From: Roseibium hamelinense
GTDB lineage: Bacteria; Pseudomonadota; Alphaproteobacteria; Rhizobiales; Stappiaceae
Length of the DNA stretch: 64,000 bases
Reading direction: 5' to 3'
Assembly: GCF_007830545.1 (NCBI RefSeq)
Contig: NZ_VLLF01000009.1
Coordinates: forward strand, 186,001 to 250,000
Part shown: positions 50,186-58,499 of the stretch, piece by piece
Layout: each line of letters begins with the position of its first letter
How positions within the stretch are numbered: position 1 is the first letter of the stretch
The notes under the pieces: model-generated
What the model saw: the letters and a program-made list of their open reading frames with translations, nothing else
Databases searched by the model: none
Told to the model about the DNA's origin: nothing
Program-made: the position numbers and the translations under genes

Positions 50186-51051
50186 TCAATTCCTCCGCTT
50201 CAATGCGCTTTCAGGCCACTTTCGAAGCAGCGGATGCGAGACAAGACTGGTGCAAAGAAAAGTCACAACACCTGTAGTGGACAGCTGTATGGGCGCGGCA
50301 AACAGCCAGGGATTACTAAGACGGAACTGCGATTCGCGCATGCGATCAGTAAGGCCGGACTGCGCACCAGCAGATCCGGCAGCAAATTCCGCAACCACCG
50401 CCGCTATGGGCGCGAGGCCACCGACTACACGGAGGCCGGCGAGAAAACACTTAGCGGCGTTCGGAAGCTTGAGAAGCGTCAGCGTCTGCAGGCGGGAAGC
50501 GCCGTAAAGATCAAATAGAGTAAGCAGATTTTGATCTATGGACTTCGCCCCCTGCATCGTGTTCGACAGGATTGGAAAGGACGCCACAATCCAAGCGCAT
50601 ATCAAGAGTGCCGCCTGAGTTGTCGGCGCATAATTCAGGATCAATGGAGCGACCGCGATGATCGGCGTGACCTGGAGGATAACAGCATAAGGTTAGAGCG
50701 CGTGTCCAACCCAGCGGGATTGCGACATCAGGATGGCAATTCCGATGCCGCCGGTCAAAGCGGCTGCAAGCGCTGTCAGAGTGGTTTTCAACGGGATCAA
50801 TAGGGCGGCTGATAAAGTTCCCCAGTCCACAATAAGCGACAGAAAACCCACGGCGGACTTGGCACGGCATAGTGGGGGACTTGATAGGCATCAACGTATC
50901 ATGCCCATGCTGCAATGAAGAGAACAAGCATTGGCGTAGGAACGACCAGCGCCCAAAGCCACTCGGGCACCGACACAGATCTCAATCGCGGCGGCGCTTC
51001 TGCCTCGTCCGGCATTCTGTGGCTGAGAGCGTTTTGATCAGCCACCGTCAT
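50186..51051 (-). pseudogene. ABC transporter permease (SsuC/TauC type), multiply broken
   Basis: Pieces of one permease are readable in order. From ATG 51051: MTVADQNALSH, SVPEWLWALVVP and LVLFIAAWA, ended by TGA at 50899-50901 (expected Trp), then YVDAYQVPHYAVPSPP. A net one-base loss near 50849-50860 shifts the frame to SLIVDWGTLSAALLIPLKT and AILMSQSRWVGHAL. A TAA at 50693-50695 (expected Tyr) follows, then PYAVILQVTPIIAV and the remaining 150 codons down to 50186. Several unusual Pro substitutions in the last part also suggest relaxed selection. Its start overlaps the ATPase stop as ATGA, the normal operon design. Function is lost unless suppressed. Confidence 0.92.
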
Positions 51052-51881
51052 AAATGATCGTTTGCACTCATCGCCGCGTGAAGTGCGGCAGATGCATCCC
51101 GGCAATAGGAATTGTAGTCGATAGACACTCTGAACTCATTGTCCCTCGGATATGACGCATCGACCGCAATATTGCTCACGACCCGCCCCGGTCTCGCGGC
51201 CATAATCACGATGCGATTAGACAAATAGACAGACTCAAAAACCGAATGCGTTACAAAAATCACCGTCCAGCCAAACTTTTCCCAAAGGTGTAAAAGATCG
51301 TCATTCAACTTGAAGCGGGTGATTTCGTCGAGCGCGGCAAACGGTTCGTCCATCAACAGGAGTTTAGGGCGTGTCACCAATGCGCGGGCGATGGATACCC
51401 GCATTTTCATGCCGCCAGAAAGCTCTTGAGGGAAGCAACCTGAAAAGCTCTCAAGGCCAACCATCTCAAGTGCTTCTTCTACCCGGTCCTTTGCATTTGA
51501 TTTCGACACTCCGCTTACACGCAGAGGCAACCAGACATTGTTGAAAACGGTAGCCCAAGGCATCAACGTAGGTTCTTGAAATACAAAACTGATTTCCGGC
51601 GCCGCGTGGCTAAGCGGCTCGTTGGCAGATGCCGACCATTCGATGTGGCCCGAGGTCGCCTCAACGAGCCCCGACATAATGCGCAAGACCGTTGATTTTC
51701 CGCATCCGGACGGGCCAAGCAAGCTCACGAACTCGCCCTCCCGAACATCGATACTCATATCGTGGAGGGCAGTGGTTCCGTTGGAAAAGACCTTAGATAC
51801 CCCGGCCAACCGAACGAGAGGCGGTGGCGCAACCGCGCTAAATTCTTGAAAATGAGATTGCTTGTCGGTCTGTTTTGACAC
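51048..51881 (-). CDS. ABC transporter ATP-binding protein (SsuB/TauB type)
   Basis: 277-residue ATPase, apparently intact. Walker A is GPSGCGKST, Q-loop FVFQEPTLMPWATVFNNV, signature LSGGMKMRVSIARAL, Walker B LLLMDEPFAALD, switch FVTHSVFES. The group serves importers for sulfonates, taurine, or pyrimidine precursors with NMT1-like receptors. The partner permease downstream is a pseudogene and the upstream receptor is only a fragment, so this ATPase is probably an orphan on its way to decay, or works with another permease. Confidence 0.9.
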   Translation of the reverse strand: MSKQTDKQSHFQEFSAVAPPPLVRLAGVSKVFSNGTTALHDMSIDVREGEFVSLLGPSGCGKSTVLRIMSGLVEATSGHIEWSASANEPLSHAAPEISFVFQEPTLMPWATVFNNVWLPLRVSGVSKSNAKDRVEEALEMVGLESFSGCFPQELSGGMKMRVSIARALVTRPKLLLMDEPFAALDEITRFKLNDDLLHLWEKFGWTVIFVTHSVFESVYLSNRIVIMAARPGRVVSNIAVDASYPRDNEFRVSIDYNSYCRDASAALHAAMSANDHL

Positions 51882-51948
51882 TTAAAATCTCCGGTTGCTT
51901 GCATAAGGTCCTGTCGCCGGTAAGTACATGGCCGACCAACTCATTTGG

Positions 51949-52194
51949 TTAGTTTTTGAGCGGCATGCTAACGCCTTTACTTACAAACTCGGCTGTATAG
52001 ACCTCGGAGATATCGATTCCCGCCTCTACAACAGCAGCGGTGATCATGGCATCGGTCATGCAGCCAACGCCCTTTTCAAAGGCCTCGCCCGCTTCTATCA
52101 ATCCGAACGATTTCATAGCCTCGATTGAATAGACAGTCTGGGCAAGTCCTGCTTGGAAAAAAGGGCAAGGCTTGTACCACCGCAGAGTTCCCAC
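51949..52194 (-). pseudogene. C-terminal remnant of an ABC substrate-binding protein (NMT1/THI5-like)
   Basis: About 80 codons preserve the end of a periplasmic receptor: FFQAGLAQTVYSIEAMKSFGLIEAGEAFEKGVG, CMTDAMI and YTAEFVSKG near the stop. Upstream in the same frame there are several stops and no recognisable continuation or signal peptide, so about three quarters of the gene is gone. It sits just upstream of the ATPase gene, where the receptor gene of the importer would be expected. Confidence 0.75.
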
Positions 52195-52337
52195 AAAAGC
52201 GGTTTATTTTTTGAGCAGCCTCAGTGTGATTTAGTTCGCGGCACGCCCAGATCATACGCAGGCTCTCTTAGAAAATACCAAAGAACTTGGTAGAACAACC
52301 AGCGCTCAGGCACATGATATCCGTCAGGAGCAAGCAC

Positions 52338-52745
52338 ATGACACTCACATCGCATACCCCAATCAGCATCAGGTCACCATTTGCGCATTATAGCCACGGC
52401 GTCGAGGTGCCCTCAGGGTCAAGAATTTTGTTTGCTTCAGGTCAATTGGGAATTTGCCCCGACGACACCATCCCAGAATGTGCCATGGAACAGACACGCC
52501 TTTGTTTTGAGAACATTGGTGAAGTGTTAAAAGAGGCGAGCATGACCTATTCGGATATTGTCCGGATCAACGCCTTTGTTACAGACCGGCGGCATCTAAA
52601 GGCCTATATGCAAGTTCGAGATGAATTCACATCCAATCCACCGCCAGCATCAACACTAATTATCGTGTCGGGATTTGCCCGGGAAGAGTTCGTGATTGAA
52701 GTCGAAGTCATTGCGGCTAAGAAAGACAAATGCATGCGACGCTAG
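52338..52745 (+). CDS. RidA/YjgF family protein (Rid superfamily)
   Basis: 135-residue small enzyme. RidA proteins hydrolyse reactive imines or enamines, or the aminoacrylate and similar intermediates of nucleobase breakdown (RutC). Family features: PFAHYSHGVEVPSGSRILFASGQLGI, ENIGEVLKEASMTYSDIVRINAFVTD and the C-terminal region with STLIIVSGFAREEFVIEVEVIA. The Arg of the usual R-x-x-V-E pattern near the end is replaced (REEFVIEVEV), so it may not be a classical imine deaminase. AGGAGC before ATG 52338 sets the start. It precedes an 8-oxoguanine-deaminase-like gene by 171 bp. Confidence 0.88.
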   Translation: MTLTSHTPISIRSPFAHYSHGVEVPSGSRILFASGQLGICPDDTIPECAMEQTRLCFENIGEVLKEASMTYSDIVRINAFVTDRRHLKAYMQVRDEFTSNPPPASTLIIVSGFAREEFVIEVEVIAAKKDKCMRR

Positions 52746-52916
52746 AAAATTTCTGAACGCTCATACAATTGCAAGCCGGACTTGCACCTTGCGCGGTTCC
52801 AGCCGATTATTGCGGCCAACGTCCAAACAGGCACCCCCTCTTCCATATTCCTTCGCTAACCTTGATCAGTAAACCGAACTCCGTGCTCTTCCTCAGGCAC
52901 CAAATCGAGACATCAC

Positions 52917-54260
52917 ATGCGGCTATGGATCAAAGATCCAATCGACATCCTTGGTCAAAACAGCGGGCGCGGCTTGGTTGTCGAAAATGGCTGCATTGCC
53001 GAACTTATTGCAACAGGATCTGAGCCAACCTCACCTGTGGACCAGATTTACGACGCTTCTACGCATGTGGTAACGCCCGGCCTGGTGAATACGCATCACC
53101 ATTTTTACCAAACAATGACACGCGCGCATCCAGATGCGATCAATAAAGAGCTATTTCCCTGGCTGGTGTCACTTTATCCAATATGGGCGAAACACATCAC
53201 ACCCGAAAACTTTCGACTGGCCACCCGCTTGGCGCTGACGGAACTGATGATGTCGGGATGTACCACGACCTCCGACCACCACTATGTTTTTCCTGCAGGA
53301 CTAGAACAGGCCCTAGACATCCAAGCAGAAGAAGCTGAGCGCGTCGGGATGCGCATGACGCTGACACGCGGCTCCATGAACTTGAGCGAAAAGGACGGTG
53401 GATTGCCACCTGATCAGGTGGTCCAAGACCATGACACTATTCTCGTCGACTGCGAACGGGTGATCAAAAAATACCACAACCGATCATTCGGTTCGAAGCT
53501 GCAGGTCGCCCTTGCGCCCTGCTCTCCGTTTTCAGTCACACCAGAGCTAATGCGTGAAACCGCCAGGCTTGCACAGCAGCATGATTGCAGGCTTCACACC
53601 CATCTCGGTGAAACGAAAGACGAAAACCAATTCTGTCTGGATCGGTTCGGATGCCGACCGGTTGACTATCTTGAAGATTGCGGATGGCTGTCGGACAGAA
53701 CGTGGCTGGCACATGGTATTCATTTTACTGACGACGAAGTCAAAAAACTCGGACATGCCTGTGTTGGCATTTGCCATTGCCCAACCTCGAACATGATTTT
53801 GGCATCTGGCCACTGCCGCACCATAGAGCTTGAAGCGGCGGGTTGTGCGGTCGGTCTGGGCGTTGACGGCTCCGCCTCAAATGACAATTCCAACTTAATC
53901 GAGGGTGTCCGCCACGCGCTTATGATCAACAGACTGACCTATGACACTGCAGGCGTGACCCACCTTGATGCGCTCAGATGGGCAACCGAAGGATCCGCCC
54001 GGTGCTTGGGAAGATCCGACATCGGATCGATCGAGCTCGGCAAGGTTGCCGATCTGGCATTTTTCCGCCTGGACGAGCTTAGATTTTCCGGTGCAGGCGA
54101 TCCGTTGGCTGCACTTGTCTTGTGCGGGGCGCACCAAGCCGACCGGGTGATGATCGGCGGCGAATGGACGGTAGAAAACGGTCAACCTGTTGCTGTGGAT
54201 GTTGCAGGATTGCGGTACGAGCATGGCAAGGCCGCTAAACAATTCCTAGAAAGCTTGTGA
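52917..54260 (+). CDS. 8-oxoguanine-deaminase-like amidohydrolase
   Basis: 447-residue amidohydrolase-superfamily enzyme of the AtzB/TrzN and 8-oxoguanine deaminase group. Metal-site motifs: GLVNTHHHFYQTMTRAHP, LHTHLGETKDENQF, WLAHGIHFTDDE and GLGVDGSASNDNSNLI. It probably converts 8-oxoguanine to urate or deaminates a related purine or triazine ring. The ribosome site is weak (GAG). It is close to the RidA gene and near the cytosine-deaminase-like gene on the other strand, which makes this a nucleobase-catabolism neighbourhood. Confidence 0.88.
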   Translation: MRLWIKDPIDILGQNSGRGLVVENGCIAELIATGSEPTSPVDQIYDASTHVVTPGLVNTHHHFYQTMTRAHPDAINKELFPWLVSLYPIWAKHITPENFRLATRLALTELMMSGCTTTSDHHYVFPAGLEQALDIQAEEAERVGMRMTLTRGSMNLSEKDGGLPPDQVVQDHDTILVDCERVIKKYHNRSFGSKLQVALAPCSPFSVTPELMRETARLAQQHDCRLHTHLGETKDENQFCLDRFGCRPVDYLEDCGWLSDRTWLAHGIHFTDDEVKKLGHACVGICHCPTSNMILASGHCRTIELEAAGCAVGLGVDGSASNDNSNLIEGVRHALMINRLTYDTAGVTHLDALRWATEGSARCLGRSDIGSIELGKVADLAFFRLDELRFSGAGDPLAALVLCGAHQADRVMIGGEWTVENGQPVAVDVAGLRYEHGKAAKQFLESL

Positions 54261-54289
54261 CCGTCTCAGTCGACCGCCGCTTAGTGCCT

Positions 54290-55423
54290 TCAAGGTTTTA
54301 GCGCACTCGCAAACAGTGGAATGAGTGCCGAAAAAACGGCGACAAGTGCGAAGGCAATCTGGAGCGAAAATGCATCCCCTATGAAACCCAGCACTGGAGG
54401 GCCAAACAGGAATGCTCCATATCCCAAGGTCGCTACAGCAGCCAACGCAGCTCCTTTCGACATAGTCGGATCCGCAGCCGCCCTAGACATTGCAAGCGGG
54501 AAAAGCGTTGCATATCCAAGTCCCATAACTGCGCAGCCGAGCCATACCACCCAAACCGAATAGCCTGACACCAGCATCATGCCGCCAATCACCGCCGCAA
54601 AGCCACTTAGTCGCGCCACCAATACCGGGCCAAACCGCGCAATCAAGCGATCTCCAACGAGGCGCATTATAACCATTGCGACTGAAAATACGGCAAACGC
54701 GATGGCCGAAAGCGAGGGCGCATAGCCAAGCTCATTGATTTGATAAAGTGCAGCCCAATCCGTTATCGCGCCCTCCCCTAGTGCGGCGACCAACGCGATT
54801 AATCCGACAAACAGCAACGCACCGGTTGGAACAGCAAGTATCGGTGCTTTTCTTTTGTCCGATTGGGCAATGTCGGACGCCCAAGCGGCAGTGCATCCAA
54901 AAAACAGAATGATGCAGGACAAGCCGCCCCAGACCACAAAATGAGCAGGGATCGAAAATCCAAACCAGATGGCACCAGCCCCCGCGCCGGCGCCGACCCC
55001 CGCACCCAGGCTGTAAAGGCCATGATAGGAGGACATAACGGGTTTCTTTAGAGCCTTCTCAACCTCGGCGCCCCACCCGTTCATCGCTACATCAAGAGCT
55101 CCTATGAAAAAGCCGGTCACAAACATGATCGGAGCCATTGGCCAAACGGTGCCCCCGAATCCGAGCAAAACAAAGCAGCCAAGCAAAACGCAACCGCACA
55201 CCTTCGTAACCAAGGCCGCTCCACGCTTGTCCATTTGGTGACCAGCTACCGGAAAAGAGACAAATGCACCTGCGGCCATTACCAGCAAAAGCAAACCAAA
55301 CTGGGCTTCATCGAGATTTAGCCGGGCCTTGATATCAGGGATACGGGATGCCCAAACCCCGATAAACGTACCCATCATGAAAAAGATCGCCGCGACTGCG
55401 CGGCGCGCGCGAATGATATGCAT
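54290..55423 (-). CDS. MFS transporter (YbjJ-like)
   Basis: About 377 residues with twelve helices. The loop motif GVWASRIPDIKARLNLDEAQFGLLLLVMAAGAF and later GHQMDKRGAALVTKV place it in a bacterial MFS group related to YbjJ; PVMSSYHGLYSLGAGVGAGAGA is a conserved internal stretch. It probably exports or imports a small metabolite; the substrate is unknown. The start is set at ATG 55423; a GTG 14 codons upstream is in frame. It is convergent with the 8-oxoguanine-deaminase-like gene (29-bp gap). Confidence 0.85.
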   Translation of the reverse strand: MHIIRARRAVAAIFFMMGTFIGVWASRIPDIKARLNLDEAQFGLLLLVMAAGAFVSFPVAGHQMDKRGAALVTKVCGCVLLGCFVLLGFGGTVWPMAPIMFVTGFFIGALDVAMNGWGAEVEKALKKPVMSSYHGLYSLGAGVGAGAGAGAIWFGFSIPAHFVVWGGLSCIILFFGCTAAWASDIAQSDKRKAPILAVPTGALLFVGLIALVAALGEGAITDWAALYQINELGYAPSLSAIAFAVFSVAMVIMRLVGDRLIARFGPVLVARLSGFAAVIGGMMLVSGYSVWVVWLGCAVMGLGYATLFPLAMSRAAADPTMSKGAALAAVATLGYGAFLFGPPVLGFIGDAFSLQIAFALVAVFSALIPLFASALKP

Positions 55424-55534
55424 GTTTGGTCCAGGGAAGCAGAAAAACGCCGGGTGAGAGTGCACCTTTGCCAGAACCGTAGTGTGAATAGAAAGGCTTC
55501 GGCAAGCCTTGTCTAACGCCTGATGTAAGTGGCA

Positions 55535-56473
55535 TCAATAGGATTGCTGGCCGCTGAACAGGCCTTGTTCTACGATCACTACCCGGGAAAGCGCCTCGGA
55601 ATAGGCAGCAATGGCTTGGCTTCTTTGACGGTCCTGCTCACCCCGCTCCAAATCACCTCCGTCAATGAAGCTCGTCCCATACGCAGCGAAATCAGAAGCA
55701 GCATCACCGGCGTTTTCTGCACCTTCGGCGTTGTCTATTTGCAGCTCTTCGGCAGCTGCCTGACGCCGTTCTGCCTGCGCTTCAGACAGTTGTGCCCGTG
55801 CTTGCTGTGCCACCCGCATGTCCTGACTGGAGGGCTCCGCCGGCGCGAGGGCGGCCCGTATAACGATCTGCATTTTCCGAATTGTGGCATCGGGGGTCCG
55901 TTCAGGTGATGTATCGATCTGAACCTCACCACCAATCGCATATCGTTTACCGTCTGGCCCTTGCTGGAAGGTGTAGGATGGGGCACCTGCATACTGACCA
56001 CCTACCCGGGCATGCGCCTGCTCATGCGCCCGCACTTCACGATCACGCTGTTGAAGTTCGCGAACCTGCTTCTCTTCCTCAGGTGTCAGATCGTCAGGGC
56101 TTGTGTCTACCGCTTCGCCTGCCGCTCCTTGATCTCCCTCGACCGCCAGAGAAGCGGTCTGTTGCGTATTTCCTGAAGACACAGCAGGCCGCTTGCTTTG
56201 CGGTTGCGTTGTTGAACCGTCTGTTTGTTCACTGCGCCGGCTACCGCCGGTCGAAGCTTCGCCGCTTTCTTGAAGCGCAACAACAGCTTGAGGAGACAAG
56301 GTTCCAACGCGTCCAGTCGCCCTGGCAAGCGACTGCGCTGACACCTCGGATTCGCGCGCAGTTTGTCGGCCTCGCTCGAGCAACGGCTCATCAGCAAGGG
56401 TCCTGGTATCGCCCGCAAGCCCACTGCCACGAAGGCCGCTGACGGGCGTGTTGGACAAAAGCGCGCTAATCAT
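55535..56473 (-). CDS. SprA-related putative metalloprotease
   Basis: 312-residue protein. The N-terminal ~130 residues are low-complexity, rich in Ser, Thr, Gln and Gly. The middle has LTPEEEKQVRELQQRDREVRAHEQAHARVGGQYAG, with HEQAH matching the HExxH zinc-binding pattern, and RYAIGGEVQIDTSPERTPDATIRKMQ, the signature of the SprA-related family (CJM1_0395-like). The C-terminal part is helical. No signal peptide is seen. Related proteins occur next to flagellar or gliding genes, but none is here. Biochemical function is unproven. Confidence 0.85.
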   Translation of the reverse strand: MISALLSNTPVSGLRGSGLAGDTRTLADEPLLERGRQTARESEVSAQSLARATGRVGTLSPQAVVALQESGEASTGGSRRSEQTDGSTTQPQSKRPAVSSGNTQQTASLAVEGDQGAAGEAVDTSPDDLTPEEEKQVRELQQRDREVRAHEQAHARVGGQYAGAPSYTFQQGPDGKRYAIGGEVQIDTSPERTPDATIRKMQIVIRAALAPAEPSSQDMRVAQQARAQLSEAQAERRQAAAEELQIDNAEGAENAGDAASDFAAYGTSFIDGGDLERGEQDRQRSQAIAAYSEALSRVVIVEQGLFSGQQSY

Positions 56474-56633
56474 TCGAAATACTTCTCATGCTTACGCTGC
56501 CAAAGTTTTAACATGCCTTAACTTCCGGGATCAGAAATCCGTGAGCAGTTAACGGCAATTGAAGCTTTTGCGCCTGACGGGAATGGCAGAACACATTAGT
56601 GTCTCGCCAAATACGAAATTCAGAGGACAGAAA

Positions 56634-57440
56634 ATGCTGCCACGGCGCTTTTGGCACGAAATGACAACCGTTGATTTTGAAGATCCTACTGCCGGTGACT
56701 GGATCGCAGTATTACCTGTTGCTGCCATCGAACAACATGGTCCACATCTGCCCGTATTCACGGATACAGCTATTGCTGAGGGTCAAGTGAAACGTGTCCT
56801 AGAACTGCTCCCCGATCATATACCGGCCACGTTTTTACCAACCCAAGCTATTGGCAAATCCAATGAACATATATCTTCGCCTGGAACTCTCACACTGTCT
56901 TGGGACACAGTCACGCGCGCCTGGATCGAACTTGGTGAGAGCGTTGCGCGAGCCGGCATCCGCAAAATGGTTCTTATCAACTCTCATGGCGGAAACGTAC
57001 CGGTAATTGATACTGTGGCGCGTGAGTTGAGGATTTCACATGAAATGCTGGTGGTTGCTACCGCGTGGGCACGGTTTGGCCAGCCGGACAACCTATTTCC
57101 TGAAGACGAATTCGCATATGGGATCCACGGCGGCGATATCGAGACCTCACTAATGCTGCATCTTCATCCAGAGCTTGTGAGAATGGAGCTCGCGGAAGAC
57201 TTCGGGTCGGCGCAGCAGGAATATATAAAAGAGTTTTCTTATCTACGAGGTCATGGAAAACACCAATATGGCTGGAAGGCGCAGGACCTCAATCCAAAAG
57301 GCGCGCTGGGAAATGCTCTCAACGCGCATGCCGAAAAAGGAGAGGCGTCGCTCGACCATGCTGCTCACGGATTTGTCGAGTTGTTAAAAGACGTGCACGA
57401 ATTTGATCTCACGCGGCTCTGGAGTACGCCTAAAAGCTAG
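56634..57440 (+). CDS. Creatininase-family amidohydrolase
   Basis: 268-residue metal-dependent enzyme. Metal-binding segments are VLPVAAIEQHGPHLPVFTDT (~30-50), LINSHGGNVPVIDT and HGGDIETSLMLHLHPELV. The family includes creatininase, mycofactocin and 3-dehydro-scyllo-inosose or pyrrole-ring hydrolases; the actual substrate is unknown. AGAGGA six nt before ATG 56634 decides the start over an upstream TTG. It is convergent with the SDR gene, with a 2-bp gap. Confidence 0.88.
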   Translation: MLPRRFWHEMTTVDFEDPTAGDWIAVLPVAAIEQHGPHLPVFTDTAIAEGQVKRVLELLPDHIPATFLPTQAIGKSNEHISSPGTLTLSWDTVTRAWIELGESVARAGIRKMVLINSHGGNVPVIDTVARELRISHEMLVVATAWARFGQPDNLFPEDEFAYGIHGGDIETSLMLHLHPELVRMELAEDFGSAQQEYIKEFSYLRGHGKHQYGWKAQDLNPKGALGNALNAHAEKGEASLDHAAHGFVELLKDVHEFDLTRLWSTPKS

Positions 57441-57442
57441 CT

Positions 57443-58135
57443 TCACCAAGGAATGGCTTTGCCGTGATGGTCGAAAAAACAACCTGTTTGATCGGGACTT
57501 AGTCCGTCAATAACATGGAGGAGGCGTCCGGCGGCCGTCGTAGCGTCCTGCACATCGAGACCGCTTTTGCTAAAGGGTTTCGAAAGTCTGGTATCAACCG
57601 TTCCAGGATGAAGCGCAACACATACCGCGTTTTTGTTTTTGCGCGACAACTCAATTGCAGCAGTGCGAACAAACTGATTAAGCGCCGCCTTCGACGCCCG
57701 GTAGCTGTACCAACCGCCGTAGTGATTGTCTTCGATTGATCCGACGCGTGCCGAGAGGGTTGCAAAAACCGATTTCTGATCTCGGGCAAGTAAGGGCAAG
57801 AAATGCTTCATAAGCAGCGCTGGACCGGTTGCATTGATTGCAAATGCATGGGTCATGTCGTCCGGATCAAGAGACTTGTATGATTTTTCGGGCGCATACC
57901 CCTCCCAACTCAAAACACCTGTCGCATCAATCACCAACTGCACTTCCTGGCCAAGGTCCGAGCAATAGCGAACGGCATCCGCAATGCTCTTTTCGTCAAG
58001 CAAATTGACCGGAGGAGTGCTTGAGCGGCTTAATCCCACAACACGCGACCACAAGCCGCTTTTATCCAGCTTTTTTAAAAGCGCTGTCCCGATCCCACCG
58101 CTGCTTCCAATAACAATCGCTTGCCCGAGTTTCAT
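57443..58135 (-). CDS. Short-chain dehydrogenase/reductase
   Basis: 230-residue SDR, CsgA-type. The cofactor motif is VIGSSGGIGTALL, the catalytic Tyr-x-x-x-Lys is in WYSYRASKAALNQF, and the substrate region reads LHPGTVDTRLSKPF. This resembles the C-factor/YdfG relatives of alphaproteobacteria. GGAGAAATC before ATG 58135 sets the start. It is separated from the ectoine cluster by the 357-bp gap upstream. Confidence 0.9.
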   Translation of the reverse strand: MKLGQAIVIGSSGGIGTALLKKLDKSGLWSRVVGLSRSSTPPVNLLDEKSIADAVRYCSDLGQEVQLVIDATGVLSWEGYAPEKSYKSLDPDDMTHAFAINATGPALLMKHFLPLLARDQKSVFATLSARVGSIEDNHYGGWYSYRASKAALNQFVRTAAIELSRKNKNAVCVALHPGTVDTRLSKPFSKSGLDVQDATTAAGRLLHVIDGLSPDQTGCFFDHHGKAIPW

Positions 58136-58492
58136 GATTTCTCCGTTCAAAAACAAAGGCGGACAACTAATTGCTGTCTAGAAAACATCAAGGAGCAGGG
58201 ATTTGTCATAAAGACCCCTGAACCGATGATGCGGTATTAAGCTGGCTTAATTGCAATAGCAAAAAACCATCGGCCCGCCGAATATTCCAGCCGTCTTGTT
58301 ATTTTTGCATCGAGGTTTGGTTTGAGATACCCAACTTGCTAACCGGAAGGGGTTGCAGGAATAACCCCCTCCACAAACTAATGCAGGTTGGCAATTCTCT
58401 TCCCTGCATGTGCCGGACGAAGACGGCTCCGTTCATAAACAAACCGAATTTCGCGACGTTGCGAACTATGATTTTGAATTGACAGACAATAC
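58136..58492. other. 357-bp gene-free region upstream of enuR-like gene
   Basis: No credible gene. It holds two inverted repeats: GGGGTT/AACCCC near 58350-58370 with a T-poor surround, and ATGCAGG / CCTGCAT at 58381-58387 and 58403-58409. AATTGACA at 58477-58484 runs into a perfect dyad CAGACA-N5-TGTCTG (58483-58499) that overlaps the enuR start codon. It should contain promoters for the divergent SDR and enuR genes, but no unambiguous -35/-10 pair could be assigned. Confidence 0.45.
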
Positions 58493-58499
58493 ATGTCTG
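58483..58499. promoter_or_regulatory. Inverted repeat over the enuR-like start codon
   Basis: CAGACA-N5-TGTCTG, with the right arm inside the first codons of the gene. The position could allow self-repression by blocking translation or transcription start; alternatively the true start is ATG 58517. Confidence 0.3.

Noticed and set aside
50511-50927. 138-codon minus-strand frame over the broken permease
   Set aside because: It is a shifted-frame shadow of the permease; the recognisable permease peptides lie in the other two frames.
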